Source: an uncultured Nostocoides sp. (GTDB lineage: Bacteria; Actinomycetota; Actinomycetes; Actinomycetales; Dermatophilaceae). Taken from it: a stretch of DNA of 38,928 bases. Location of the stretch: NCBI GenBank assembly GCA_937907685.1, contig CALCXF010000056.1, positions 1-38,928 on the forward strand, written 5' to 3'. Position 1 is the first letter of the stretch. Each line of letters starts with the position of its first letter. This document shows, piece by piece, positions 7,734 to 15,862 of the stretch. The notes under the pieces are model-generated. The model was not told the DNA's origin and made no database searches. It was given only the letters and a program-made list of their open reading frames with translations. Both the position numbers and the translations under genes were made by a program.

Positions 7734-8903
7734 TCAGGTCAACGGCATCCCGACGAACTCGGCGCGCCGCGCACTCAGGGCGAGGAGCAGCTCCCGCTCC
7801 TGGGCGAGAGCGTGGTCGTCGGCCGCCGAGTGGGACATGCGATGGCGAAGCAGGGCCAGCTCGCTGGCCACGTCCTGGAAGGCGCGCATCGCCTGCAGGC
7901 CCTGACGGCCGGTGTTCGCCCGGGCCCAGGCACGCGCCTCCCGCCGGTGCGCCATGGACGCGAGCATCGCCACCTCAGCCGGCGAGAGCCATCCGGCGTC
8001 GGCGTAGGGGTGGAGGTGGCGGCCGATGAGCCGACCCTCGCGTCGACGGGCCCAGCCGACGAACGCCAGGAAGGCGAGGAAGATCGGCACCTCGACGAGA
8101 AGGTAGATGACCCACAGGCCGGCCCCGGCGGTGACCGCCCCGAGGTTCCACAGCGCGTGCGCGAGCACCGCGAGGACGTAGCCGACGACAGGAGCCACGA
8201 TGCGGGGGAACCACGAGCGGCTCGTCGCGGCGACCCCCACACCGATCCCGATGAGGACGGTGAACATCGGGTGCGCGAAGGGCGACATGAGACACCGCGC
8301 GACGAACGTCCCCGTGAGGGCGGCGCCGCCGCCCTCACTCCACGCCTGGGCGAGGTAGTGGATGTTCTCGGTGAAGGCGAAGCCGGCGGCGCAGATGCCG
8401 GCATAGACCATCCCGTCGGTGACGCCGTCGAACTCACGCCGCAGCACCCACCACGCCAGGAACACGAAGGCACCCTTGGCCGCCTCCTCCACGACCGGGG
8501 CGACGAGCACCGCCGTCGTCACCATCGCCGCCTCGGGGTCGCCGGGCGCAGCCGCCTCCAGGACCGCGATGGCGCTCGTGTTGAACAGGGCCGCGATGAC
8601 GGCCGCGACGAGCCCGCCCCAGAGGAACGCCGCGGCGAGGTAGCGGGTCGGTTCGGACTCGAAGCGGTCCAGCCAGAGGAAGGTCGGGATGACGATACCG
8701 AGCGGGACCAGCGCCACGGTGAGCGCGAGCAGCGCCGTCTGGACGCCGAACGTCGCCCCGAGGTAGACGGCCACGACGAGCGCGGTGAGGAGGAAACCCA
8801 CTCCCACGACACCGGTGAACAGCCATCGGCGCAGCATCGGACGTGCCGTTGTGGCGTGCCCCGCAACGGCGACCGGGCGGCGAATGTCGAGGTCGCCGTT
8901 CAT
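7734..8903 (-). CDS. PrsW-family intramembrane metalloprotease
   Basis: Polytopic membrane protein of 389 residues with about eight to nine hydrophobic segments between residues 28 and 290. Putative catalytic motifs of the PrsW family are present: EEAAK (139-143), ENIHY (179-183), HPMF (211-214) and a later AHALWN. A hydrophilic C-terminal tail of roughly 90 residues follows. In Bacillus PrsW cleaves an anti-sigma factor; actinobacterial targets are mostly unknown and no anti-sigma gene is nearby. The ATG at 8903 is preceded at 8 bases by TAGGGT, suggesting a leaderless mRNA. It is divergent from orn. Confidence 0.85.
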   Translation of the reverse strand: MNGDLDIRRPVAVAGHATTARPMLRRWLFTGVVGVGFLLTALVVAVYLGATFGVQTALLALTVALVPLGIVIPTFLWLDRFESEPTRYLAAAFLWGGLVAAVIAALFNTSAIAVLEAAAPGDPEAAMVTTAVLVAPVVEEAAKGAFVFLAWWVLRREFDGVTDGMVYAGICAAGFAFTENIHYLAQAWSEGGGAALTGTFVARCLMSPFAHPMFTVLIGIGVGVAATSRSWFPRIVAPVVGYVLAVLAHALWNLGAVTAGAGLWVIYLLVEVPIFLAFLAFVGWARRREGRLIGRHLHPYADAGWLSPAEVAMLASMAHRREARAWARANTGRQGLQAMRAFQDVASELALLRHRMSHSAADDHALAQERELLLALSARRAEFVGMPLT

Positions 8904-8911
8904 GCCCCGTG

Positions 8912-8917
8912 ACCCTA
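8912..8917 (-). promoter_or_regulatory. -10 box for prsW-like gene
   Basis: TAGGGT on the minus strand, 8 bases before the ATG at 8903, with no ribosome binding site. Confidence 0.4.
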
Positions 8918-8959
8918 GTGCAGCGGACCCGGCCGGGCCGGTGGGCGATGCCGGCGGCC

Positions 8960-8965
8960 TAGCAT
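8960..8965 (+). promoter_or_regulatory. -10 box for leaderless orn
   Basis: TAGCAT lies 7 bases before the ATG at 8973. It overlaps the alternative ATG at 8964, so the downstream start is favoured. Confidence 0.5.
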
Positions 8966-8972
8966 GGCGCCC

Positions 8973-9671
8973 ATGACGACCTCGGCGACCGACCGCGCCC
9001 AGCCCGGACGAGCGCAGTCCGATCGCATCGTGTGGATCGACTGCGAGATGACCGGCCTGTCCCTCCACTCCGACGCCCTCGTCGAGGTGGCCGCCCTCGT
9101 CACGGACTACGAGCTGACGGTGCTCGGCGAGGGCGTGGACATCGTCATCAGGCCGCCCGAGGCTGCCCTCGTCCAGATGGGCGACTTCGTCCGGGAGATG
9201 CACACGGGGTCCGGGCTCCTGGATGCCATGGAGACCGGCACGACCCTGGAGGATGCCCAGGCCCGGGTCCTCGAGTACGTCCGCGCGTGGGTCCCGGAGG
9301 CCGGCAAGGCGCCCCTCGGCGGCAACACGGTCGCGACCGACCGCGCCTTCCTCGCCCGGGACATGCCCGGCCTCGAGGCGCACCTGCACTACCGGATCAT
9401 CGACGTCTCCTCCATCAAGGAGCTCTCGCGTCGCTGGTTCCCGCGCGCCTACTTCGCCGCGCCGCAGAAGACGGGTGGCCATCGCGCTCTTGCCGACATC
9501 CGCGAGTCCATCGCCGAGCTCCGCTACTACCGCGAGGCGGTCTTCGTGCCCTCGCCCGGTCCGTCGACGGAGCAGGCGCGCCTCCTGGCGGCGCGACACG
9601 TCGTCGACCACCAGGTACCTGCCGGAGGCGGCCCGGCACCCCAGGCCGTGGTCGGAAGCAGCCCGGAGTAG
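8973..9671 (+). CDS. orn: oligoribonuclease (3'-5' exoribonuclease, DEDDh)
   Basis: Protein of 232 residues. It degrades RNA oligomers of two to five nucleotides, including pGpG from c-di-GMP, to mononucleotides. Exo I is WIDCEMTGL with Asp23 and Glu25. Exo II lies around GNTVATDRAF, and Exo III is HRALADI with the catalytic His. The core matches Orn in full, with a 17-residue N-terminal extension and a C-terminal tail of about 35 residues rich in Gly, Pro and Ala. The start at 8973 rests on the TAGCAT box 7 bases upstream. The tRNA-His gene follows 60 bases later on the same strand. Confidence 0.95.
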   Translation: MTTSATDRAQPGRAQSDRIVWIDCEMTGLSLHSDALVEVAALVTDYELTVLGEGVDIVIRPPEAALVQMGDFVREMHTGSGLLDAMETGTTLEDAQARVLEYVRAWVPEAGKAPLGGNTVATDRAFLARDMPGLEAHLHYRIIDVSSIKELSRRWFPRAYFAAPQKTGGHRALADIRESIAELRYYREAVFVPSPGPSTEQARLLAARHVVDHQVPAGGGPAPQAVVGSSPE

Positions 9672-9731
9672 CAGGTACGATGGTCCGCGCTGCGGGCGCA
9701 CGGCATCCTCGGATGCGATGCGCCCGCCGTG

Positions 9732-9807
9732 GTGGGTATAGCTCAGCTGGTAGAGCACCTGGTTGTGGTCCAGGGGGCCGCGGGTTCAAGTCCCGTTACT
9801 CACCCCA
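9732..9807 (+). tRNA. tRNA-His (anticodon GTG)
   Basis: The acceptor GTGGGTA pairs with TACTCAC (one G-U). An extra G at 9732 stands opposite discriminator C, the hallmark of tRNA-His G-1. The anticodon stem-loop is CTGGTTGTGGTCCAG with GTG, and the T arm is GCGGGTTCAAGTCCCGT. CCA is encoded at 9805-9807, unlike the other tRNAs here except tmRNA. Confidence 0.95.
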
Positions 9808-9844
9808 CGTCGTCAAGCCGCCCTGCCCGGCTTCCCAGCCGAGG

Positions 9845-10522
9845 TCAGCGCACGACCTTGATGTTGAAGTTCGCCGTTCCGAGCGCTCCCATGATCCGGA
9901 GCCACAGCGGCAGGTACATCTCGGCGCCACGGGCAGTCTCCAGTCCGCCCAGGTCGAGGACGTCGTCGTGACCGAAGGACTCGAGCAGGCCGACGACCAC
10001 GGCCTTGGCGTCCGGGTCGTCGCCGGACACGAAGACGGTGCTGCCCTGGCCAAGCAAGCGTGGTTCGACCATGAGGGCCGCAGTGACCGTGTTGAGCGCC
10101 TTGACGACCCGCAGCCCGGGGAACGCCGCCTGGACCTGCTCCGCGAGGGACGAGGTGTCCTGAACGAACAGGGTGGGAGGGAAGCCGGCGGAGGTGTCGA
10201 GCGGGTTGCTGATGTCCAGCAGCACCGTGCCCGCCATGGAGTCCGCGCCCGCCATCCGGAGGATCTCCATGGAGGCCGCGCCGGACGAGGCGTTGACGAG
10301 GAGGTCGGCGCCCCGGGCCGCCTCCGCGAATGTGGCGAGCCCGATGGACGAGTGCTGCTCCCGCCACGCCGGGAACGGTGGCGTGCCCATGGAACCCCCA
10401 TCGGTGCGAGCCAGCGTGTCTGCCGGCTCCCGCGTGCCCATCACCACCGAGTGACCGAGCCCGTCGAGGCGGGCGGCGAGAGCGCGGCCGACCGCACCGG
10501 TGCCGAGAACTGCGATGTCCAT
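9845..10522 (-). CDS. NAD(P)-binding F420 reductase-like oxidoreductase
   Basis: Protein of 225 residues beginning with a Rossmann motif, IAVLGTGAVG (Gly at 7, 9 and 12), followed by MGTRE, which fits NADP binding. The later segments VLLDISNPLD, VVKALNTV and FVSGDDPDAK are typical of the F420-dependent NADP reductase (NpdG-like) superfamily, which moves hydride between F420H2 and NADP+. Actual use of F420 is not proven: many homologues are annotated only as NAD(P)-binding proteins. The ATG at 10522 has an AAGGAGAG ribosome binding site. It is convergent with tRNA-His and stands alone. Confidence 0.82.
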   Translation of the reverse strand: MDIAVLGTGAVGRALAARLDGLGHSVVMGTREPADTLARTDGGSMGTPPFPAWREQHSSIGLATFAEAARGADLLVNASSGAASMEILRMAGADSMAGTVLLDISNPLDTSAGFPPTLFVQDTSSLAEQVQAAFPGLRVVKALNTVTAALMVEPRLLGQGSTVFVSGDDPDAKAVVVGLLESFGHDDVLDLGGLETARGAEMYLPLWLRIMGALGTANFNIKVVR

Positions 10523-10652
10523 GGTGCTCTCCTTGGGTCGGTGGGCGGCAGACAGCCCTGTCTACTGACGAAGGCACCCCTCGACAAGTACCTCCATGCC
10601 AATGACGCCTCCCGGCAGTCGCCGGACGTCGCATCTCCGCCCGTTTGCGAGG

Positions 10653-11360
10653 ATGAGAGGTATGCCGCTGCCGCACCACCGCAGTCCTCGCCACGTGGCG
10701 TCGATCTGGCGGCCGGGTGCCGCCTTGGCGGTCGGTGTCCTCGTCGTCGGAGGCGGCTCGGCCGGCGCGGCAGCCGCGCCGGGGTCCGCTGGAGGCGTGT
10801 CCGTCCTCGTCGGAACGCGGCCGGTCACCTCCCTCGGTGCCCTGCCCCTGCATGCTCGCCTCACGGCATCCAACCCGGCCGACGGGAGCACCGCCGGGAC
10901 GGTGCCGGAGATCGTCCTGACCTTCTCGGAGGAGGTCAACCCGTCGTTCGTCGCGGTCACCGTCGAAGGCCCGGAGGGCGACGAGACCGACGGCGGGCCG
11001 GCGGTCGACGGCCGGGAGGTCAGGCAGACGTTGGTCTCCGGCCTGGCCGCCGGCGCGCATGTCGCCACGTTCCGGGTCGTCAGCGCGGACGGCCACCCGG
11101 TCTCCGGCACCGTGAGGTTCACGACGACCCAGGGGCCGACCGCGACCCAGCCGTCGCCCAGCGGAGCGGGGACATCAGCACCCCCTTCTTCTTCCCGTCC
11201 GCCGTCGTCCCCGGCCTCGTCAGCGGACTCCGCCACCACCTCGTGGGCGCTCCCGGGTCTCGGGGCTGTGCTCCTCGCCGCTGCCATCGGCTGGGCCCTC
11301 TGGCGCTCCCGTTCACGCCCGTCCGACAGCGAGGGGGCCGAGGGACGGAGCGGTCACTGA
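10653..11360 (+). CDS. CopC-domain copper resistance-like membrane-anchored protein
   Basis: Exported protein of about 235 residues. The N-terminus has basic residues, a hydrophobic stretch (about 20-40) and an Ala-rich cleavage region. The CopC-like domain follows with HARLTASNPADGS, IVLTFSEEV and VSADGHPVSGTVRF, all typical of the family. A Ser/Pro-rich linker then leads to one membrane helix, LPGLGAVLLAAAIGWALW, and a basic tail. CopC binds copper in the periplasm or outside the membrane. Here about 25 residues precede the key His-containing start of the domain, so the usual N-terminal copper ligand set may differ. No CopD gene is adjacent. Start codons at 10653 and 10662 are both possible. 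Confidence 0.8.
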   Translation: MRGMPLPHHRSPRHVASIWRPGAALAVGVLVVGGGSAGAAAAPGSAGGVSVLVGTRPVTSLGALPLHARLTASNPADGSTAGTVPEIVLTFSEEVNPSFVAVTVEGPEGDETDGGPAVDGREVRQTLVSGLAAGAHVATFRVVSADGHPVSGTVRFTTTQGPTATQPSPSGAGTSAPPSSSRPPSSPASSADSATTSWALPGLGAVLLAAAIGWALWRSRSRPSDSEGAEGRSGH

Positions 11361-11404
11361 GGATTTCGTGGGCGCTGCCGGCTGCTGATAATGTCTTCGA
11401 TCGC

Positions 11405-11477
<73 letters not shown>

Positions 11478-11487
11478 CACCGGATCG

Positions 11488-11525
11488 ACGGACGAAGGGC
11501 TCCCCTCGGGGAGCCCTTCGTCCGT
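11488..11525 (+). terminator. rho-independent-type hairpin after tRNA-Lys
   Basis: An 18-bp perfect stem: ACGGACGAAGGGCTCCCC pairs with its reverse complement across a two-base turn at 11506-11507. There is no long T tract, as usual for high-GC actinobacteria. Confidence 0.8.
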
Positions 11526-11583
11526 CGTGTGGACCCATGACCCACACGCGTACCGGGTGCACGAGCCGCCCTGAAGCCGTCAG

Positions 11584-11901
11584 TCAGCGCTGGCGGAGCC
11601 GGCGGTAGAGGATCACCCCACCCACGACGGCCACGACCGCGACGACGGCCGCCAGGCGCTCCACCCGCAGGTGCCCCTCCGGGGTCGTCGCGACGTCTGC
11701 GAACCGCGCCTTCGCGGCCTGGGTACGACGGTGGAGGATGTTCCTCGGGGTCACTCGGTGCGTGAGCTCGTCGATGGTGTTGGCGAGACGCTCCCGGCGA
11801 ACCGTGATCTCGGCCTCGAGGGCCGAGATGCTCGGGGGTGGGGTCGTGGCCGTCTCGGCGCCGGTCGTCGTGCTGTCGGCGGTCGGGTTGGCAGCGCTCA
11901 T
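11584..11901 (-). CDS. DUF3618 membrane protein
   Basis: Protein of 105 residues. A Thr/Ala-rich N-terminus is followed by ALEAEITVRRERLANTIDELTHRVTPRNI at about residues 30-60, the DUF3618 signature, then a C-terminal membrane helix (about 83-99, AAVVAVVAVVGGVILYRRL) and a basic end. Members are small actinobacterial membrane proteins, often beside membrane or stress genes; the function is unknown. The ATG at 11901 has a GAGGAAA ribosome binding site and starts 7 bases after the stop of bcp, so the two are probably co-transcribed. Confidence 0.82.
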   Translation of the reverse strand: MSAANPTADSTTTGAETATTPPPSISALEAEITVRRERLANTIDELTHRVTPRNILHRRTQAAKARFADVATTPEGHLRVERLAAVVAVVAVVGGVILYRRLRQR

Positions 11902-11908
11902 GGTTTCC

Positions 11909-12379
11909 TCACTCGAGTCCGAGGTCGCGGCGGAGCTTCGCGACGTGGCCAGCGGCCTTGACGTTGTAGAAGGCATGGGACACGGTGCCGTCCTCGTCGA
12001 CGACCACGGTGCTGCGGATGACGCCCTCGACGGTCTTGCCGTAGAGCTTCTTCTCGCCGAAGGCACCCCACCGTTGCATGACCGAGCGGTCGGCGTCCGA
12101 GAGCAACCGGATCGTCAGTCCCTCCTTCTCGCGGAACCGAGCGAGCTTGGCCGGCGTGTCGGGCGAGATGCCCAGGACGGTGTAGCCATCGGCTCTCAGC
12201 GACTCGAGCGAGTCGCTGAAGTCACACGCCTGCGTCGTGCACCCAGGCGTCATGGCCGCCGGGTAGAAGTAGACGATGACCTTGCCACCGCGGAGGTCGC
12301 CCAGGGAGACCTCCGAACCAGCATCGTCGGGCAGCGTGAAGTCGGGCGCGGTGTCGCCGGGGCTGAGCCGGTCACCCAC
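11909..12379 (-). CDS. bcp: peroxiredoxin, BCP (PrxQ) type
   Basis: Thioredoxin-dependent peroxide reductase of 156 residues, normal for the family. The active-site block [18 protein letters not shown] contains the peroxidatic Cys47 and resolving Cys52, five residues apart as in atypical 2-Cys Prx[20 protein letters not shown] opens the fold. It reduces H2O2 and organic hydroperoxides in the cytoplasm. The start is GTG at 12379, with a clear GAGGAGG site about 7 bases upstream; ORF extension beyond it has no similarity. DUF3618 follows at once. The open rdgB frame overlaps its first 130 bases on the same strand. Confidence 0.93.
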   Translation of the reverse strand: MGDRLSPGDTAPDFTLPDDAGSEVSLGDLRGGKVIVYFYPAAMTPGCTTQACDFSDSLESLRADGYTVLGISPDTPAKLARFREKEGLTIRLLSDADRSVMQRWGAFGEKKLYGKTVEGVIRSTVVVDEDGTVSHAFYNVKAAGHVAKLRRDLGLE

Positions 12380-13239
12380 TGTTGCCTCCTCGTCGTGTCT
12401 CGATGGTGACGCCAACCTACCCGCAGACCTCCCGCCGGAACCTGCGGCCGGGGCCGCGACCGCCGACGATCCGACCGGTGCGCAAGGCGGGACTCGAACC
12501 CGCACACCCGAAGGAACCAGAACCTAAATCTGGCGCGTCTGCCAGTTCCGCCACTTGCGCGCAGCAGACAGGGTATGCCGTCATGCGCTCCCGGCCGTGC
12601 CTCACCGGCGGAGAGCTCCCGCAGGAGTGGCTCGATCGCTCGGAAGGCGTTGCCGCGGTGGGAGATCGCGTTCTTCTCCACGTCGCTGTACTCCGCCAGC
12701 GTGCGGGTGTCCCCGGCCGGAACGAAGACCGGGTCGTAGCCGAAGCCGTTGGTGCCACGCGGCGCACGAGCCAGCCGGCCCTCGACCCGGCCCTCGCTGC
12801 CCTCCACGCGGCCGTCCGGCAGCGCGACGACGGCAGCGCACACGAACGCGGCGCCGCGGTGTTCGTCAGGCACGTCGGCGACCTGCTCGAGCAGGAGGGC
12901 GAGATTCGCGCGGTCCCGCTCCTCGCGGCTCGCGTTCGCGCCGGCCGTCGACCCCGACCAGCGAGCGGAGAAGACCCCGGGAGACCCGCCGAGGACGTCG
13001 ACGGCAAGGCCCGAGTCGTCGGCGACGGCAGGGAGGCCGGTGGCCTGGGCGAGGGCAACGGCCTTGAGCCGTGCGTTGCCGAGGAAGGTCACCTCGGTCT
13101 CTCGGACGTCCGACGCGTCGTCGACGTCGCCGGCGCCCACCACCTCGAGGTCGAGCTCGTCGACCAACGCTGCGAGGATCTGCCGCAGCTCGTACACCTT
13201 GTGCTCGTTGCGGGTCGCGAGGACCAGCCGGCGCCTCAC
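12250..13239 (-). CDS. rdgB: RdgB/HAM1 dITP/XTP pyrophosphatase, with an abnormal run-on 3' end
   Basis: Hydrolyses non-canonical purine NTPs (ITP, dITP, XTP) to the monophosphates. Family motifs are [14 protein letters not shown] at the start, [29 protein letters not shown] and the terminal SHRG...AFRAIEPLL. The GTG start at 13239 overlaps the rph TGA by 4 bases (GTGA), implying coupling. Similarity ends near residue 212 (base 12604), the usual family length, but the frame has no stop there. It runs through tRNA-Leu and into bcp, ending at 12250 for 329 codons. A neighbouring frame has a TGA at 12602-12604, so a one-base indel near the 3' end, real or from sequencing, is the simplest explanation. 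The tail is probably not a real domain. Confidence 0.75.
   Translation of the reverse strand: MRRRLVLATRNEHKVYELRQILAALVDELDLEVVGAGDVDDASDVRETEVTFLGNARLKAVALAQATGLPAVADDSGLAVDVLGGSPGVFSARWSGSTAGANASREERDRANLALLLEQVADVPDEHRGAAFVCAAVVALPDGRVEGSEGRVEGRLARAPRGTNGFGYDPVFVPAGDTRTLAEYSDVEKNAISHRGNAFRAIEPLLRELSAGEARPGAHDGIPCLLRASGGTGRRARFRFWFLRVCGFESRLAHRSDRRRSRPRPQVPAGGLRVGWRHHRDTTRRQQWVTGSAPATPRPTSRCPTMLVRRSPWATSAVARSSSTSTRRP
12479..12560 (-). tRNA. tRNA-Leu (anticodon TAG)
   Basis: Minus-strand class II tRNA of 82 bases. GCGCAAG pairs with CTTGCGC. The anticodon arm is CCAGATTTAGGTTCTGG with TAG. There is a variable arm around TTCCTTCGGGTGT, and the T arm is GCGGGTTCGAGTCCCGC. Discriminator is A and CCA is not encoded. 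It lies inside the run-on part of the rdgB reading frame. Confidence 0.94.
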
Positions 13240-13991
13240 CCCAACCGCTCGCGGGCCGGGGCGTCCAGGGCCGCACGCTGGAGGCGGGTGAGCTCCTCGC
13301 AGCCGGTCGTCGCGAGGTCGAGGAGCTCCCCGAGCATCGCCCGGTCGAACGGGTCGCCCTCCGCGGTGCCCTGCACCTCCACGAACCGGCCGTCACCGGT
13401 CATGACGAGGTTCAGGTCGGTCTGGGCACCGGAGTCCTCGGGGTAGTCGAGGTCGAGCACCGGTCGGCCGTCGACGAGTCCGACGCTCACCGCGGCGATC
13501 GACCCCGTGAGTGGTTCGGTGCCCGGGGCGAGAAGCCCCCGCGCCCGCGCGTCGGTGACGGCGTCGACGAGAGCGACCCAGGCGCCGGTGATCGCCGCCG
13601 TGCGGGTGCCGCCGTCGGCCTGGAGGACGTCACAGTCCAGGACGATGGTGTTCTCGCCCAGCGCGGACGTGTCGATGACCGCCCGCAGGCTGCGTCCGAC
13701 GAGTCGGGAGATCTCGTGGGTGCGGCCGCCGATCCTCCCGCGCCGCGACTCCCGGTCACTGCGCGTGTTCGTCGAACGAGGCAGCATCTCGTACTCGGCC
13801 GTGACCCAGCCGGTCCCCCGCCCCTTGAGCCATCGGGGTACGCCGGGCGTGAACGACGCCGCGCACAGGACGCGGGTACGTCCGAACTCGACGAGAACAC
13901 TGCCCTCCGCGTGGTCGAGCCAGTTGCGGGTGATGCGCACCTCGCGTAGCTGGTCGGGGGCGCGGCCGTCATGTCGGAGGTGGTCGGGCAT
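13236..13991 (-). CDS. rph: ribonuclease PH
   Basis: Phosphorolytic 3'-5' exoribonuclease of 251 residues that trims tRNA 3' ends. The family signatures [56 protein letters not shown] and [20 protein letters not shown] are all intact. I set the start at the ATG 13991 because TAGCCT lies 7 bases upstream with no ribosome binding site, which fits a leaderless mRNA. The stop overlaps the GTG of rdgB by 4 bases. The order murI, MBL hydrolase, rph, rdgB matches Mycobacterium tuberculosis Rv1338, Rv1339, Rv1340 and Rv1341. Confidence 0.96.
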   Translation of the reverse strand: MPDHLRHDGRAPDQLREVRITRNWLDHAEGSVLVEFGRTRVLCAASFTPGVPRWLKGRGTGWVTAEYEMLPRSTNTRSDRESRRGRIGGRTHEISRLVGRSLRAVIDTSALGENTIVLDCDVLQADGGTRTAAITGAWVALVDAVTDARARGLLAPGTEPLTGSIAAVSVGLVDGRPVLDLDYPEDSGAQTDLNLVMTGDGRFVEVQGTAEGDPFDRAMLGELLDLATTGCEELTRLQRAALDAPARERLG

Positions 13992-13998
13992 GGCCGCA

Positions 13999-14004
13999 AG
14001 GCTA
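13999..14004 (-). promoter_or_regulatory. -10 box for leaderless rph
   Basis: TAGCCT on the minus strand, 7 bases before the ATG at 13991. It implies that rph-rdgB has its own promoter in addition to any read-through from murI. Confidence 0.5.
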
Positions 14005-14060
14005 GCCGCGTCCCCCACCGCTCCAGAACCGTCGGTTCAGCGTCCGTGCACCGACCCGCG

Positions 14061-14828
14061 TCACAGCTCGTAGGCCACGCCCGGTCGCGCCAGCTCCACG
14101 TCGCCGGGCCACACGGCAGCGGCCTGGCTCCGGCACACCTCGGGGTCGTTCCACGGCGGCAGGTGAGTGAGCACGAGCCGTCTCACCCCACCGGCCCGGA
14201 TCGCCGCCGCGGCCGCTCGGGAGCCCGAGAGATGGATGCCGGACACCGTGTCACGGCCGTCGACGAAGGCCGAGTCCACGAGGGCGAGGTCCGCCGCCCG
14301 CAGGAGGGGGGTGAGGTTGTCACACTCGTCGGTGTCACCGGTGAAGGCCAGCACCGCCCCGTCGGCCTCGACCCGGTAGCCGTACGCCTCGACCGGGTGG
14401 ATGACGGCATACGGCGTGATGGTGAAGGGGCCGACGGTGAAGGCGACGGCATCCCGCACGTCGACGAAGTCGTACTCATGGCCCATCGCACCGGCCTCCG
14501 CGCCGTGGTACATCGAGGTCACCCGCTCTTCGGCACCCTCGGGGGCGTGCACGGGGAGCCGCGGCCGACGCTGCCCGCCCGGTCGGTAACGACGCCACAC
14601 GTAGAGCCCGCAGAGGTCCACGCAGTGGTCGGGGTGCAGATGGCTCAGGACGACGGCGTCGAGGTCGTCGGGTGAGATGTGGCGTTGGAGGGGACCCAGC
14701 GCACCGCTTCCCAGGTCGAGCAGGACGTTCCAGGTGCGGCCGTCGAGCTCGGCCTGGACGAGGTAGCTCGACGACGGCGAGGAGGGGCCGGCCAGGGAGC
14801 CCGAGCAGCCGACGACGACGAGCCTCAT
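14061..14828 (-). CDS. MBL-fold metallo-hydrolase, Rv1339-like (candidate cyclic nucleotide phosphodiesterase)
   Basis: Metallo-beta-lactamase fold of 255 residues. The metal-binding [10 protein letters not shown] is at about residues 62-71, [10 protein letters not shown] provides the central Asp, and VLTHLPPW lies near the C-terminus. The opening LVVVGCSGS...SSYLVQ is typical of the RNase Z/phosphodiesterase-like subgroup. Its place between murI and rph equals that of M. tuberculosis Rv1339, which has been reported as an atypical cAMP phosphodiesterase; the same activity here is inference. The ATG overlaps the murI stop by 4 bases (ATGA), so translation is coupled. Confidence 0.88.
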   Translation of the reverse strand: MRLVVVGCSGSLAGPSSPSSSYLVQAELDGRTWNVLLDLGSGALGPLQRHISPDDLDAVVLSHLHPDHCVDLCGLYVWRRYRPGGQRRPRLPVHAPEGAEERVTSMYHGAEAGAMGHEYDFVDVRDAVAFTVGPFTITPYAVIHPVEAYGYRVEADGAVLAFTGDTDECDNLTPLLRAADLALVDSAFVDGRDTVSGIHLSGSRAAAAAIRAGGVRRLVLTHLPPWNDPEVCRSQAAAVWPGDVELARPGVAYEL

Positions 14829-15652
14829 GCCATCCCCGCGCTCACCACGGCCGGCGGGGCGGTGAAGACGGGTCCGAGCCGAGAGCCGAGGCCGAGGAAG
14901 CGACCGGCGAGGCGACGGAACTCCTCCGGGTCGCCCGTGGTCGTGAAGCCGTGGTCCGGGGGCGGGAGGTCGTCAGGCCTGAGCAGGTCCGCATCGGCGA
15001 GGACGCGGTAGACGTCCTTGGCCGTCTCCTCGGCGGACGACACCAGCGTGACACCATCTCCCATGACGTAGGAGATGACGGCGGTGAGCAAGGGATAGTG
15101 CGTGCAGCCGAGGACGAGGGTGTCGACGTCTCGCGCACGCATGGGGTCAAGGTACTCGTGGGCGACACCGACGAGCTCGCGACCCGAGGTCACGCCCAGC
15201 TCGACGTACTCGACGAAGCGCGGACACGGTGTGCTGACGACCTCGAGGTGGGGAGCTGCCGCGAAGGCGTCGAGGTAGGCCCCGGACTGGTGGGTGCCCA
15301 GGGTGGAGATGACGCCGACTCGCCCAGTGCGCGTCGCAGCGGCCGCCCGCCGCACGGCGGGCCGGATGACCTCGACGACAGGCACGTCGTAGCGCTCCCG
15401 CGCGTCGTGGAGCACGGCGGCGCTCGCGGTGTTGCACGCGATGACGAGCACCTTGACGCCGTGGTCGACGAGGCGGTCGAGGCACTGCAGGGCGAACTCG
15501 CGCGTCTGCGCGATGGGACGTGGCCCGTAGGGCGCGCGCGCGGTGTCCCCGAAGTAGGCCACCGACTCGTGCGGAAGCTGGTCGAGGATCGCCCGCATGA
15601 CCGTCAGTCCGCCATACCCGGAGTCGAAGACCCCGATCGGGAGATCAGTCAC
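14825..15652 (-). CDS. murI: glutamate racemase
   Basis: Makes D-glutamate for peptidoglycan, 275 residues. The catalytic Cys pair is in ACNTAS (Cys73) and GCTHYP (Cys183). [10 protein letters not shown] (9-18), [10 protein letters not shown] and HQSGAY are conserved. An open frame continues upstream to a GTG at 15685, but the GTG at 15652 has TACCGT 7 bases before it, so [12 protein letters not shown] is the likely N-terminus from a leaderless mRNA. It heads a unit with the MBL hydrolase (4-base overlap), then rph and rdgB. Confidence 0.95.
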   Translation of the reverse strand: MTDLPIGVFDSGYGGLTVMRAILDQLPHESVAYFGDTARAPYGPRPIAQTREFALQCLDRLVDHGVKVLVIACNTASAAVLHDARERYDVPVVEVIRPAVRRAAAATRTGRVGVISTLGTHQSGAYLDAFAAAPHLEVVSTPCPRFVEYVELGVTSGRELVGVAHEYLDPMRARDVDTLVLGCTHYPLLTAVISYVMGDGVTLVSSAEETAKDVYRVLADADLLRPDDLPPPDHGFTTTGDPEEFRRLAGRFLGLGSRLGPVFTAPPAVVSAGMA

Positions 15653-15659
15653 CCGCACC

Positions 15660-15665
15660 ACGGTA
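15660..15665 (-). promoter_or_regulatory. -10 box for leaderless murI
   Basis: TACCGT on the minus strand, 7 bases before the GTG at 15652. It decides the start codon over the more upstream GTG at 15685. Confidence 0.5.
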
Positions 15666-15862
15666 GGGCCACCCACCCCCATCACCCAGCCGGGACGGCC
15701 GCACCTGGGTCAGGTGGTCTTCGAGTGGTGGCACCACCAGGCGGTTCGGGTGTGAATCTCGCGCCATCGTTCCCGGGAGGCCGGGTGCGCCTGCATACTT
15801 GACCGGGGCGCCGGCCGCAACCGCAGGCTCCCCGGGTACGACTCCCCACCCGCAAAGGTCCC

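Noticed and set aside
8904-9758. N-terminal extension of the PrsW-like protein up to 9758
   Set aside because: The extension lies antisense to orn with low-complexity content. The ATG at 8903 has a -10 box and starts the recognisable protein.
12417-12560. Peptide read from tRNA-Leu as a C-terminal domain of RdgB
   Set aside because: Residues such as RFRFWF and FESRLAH are translation of the tRNA itself. They are not a domain.
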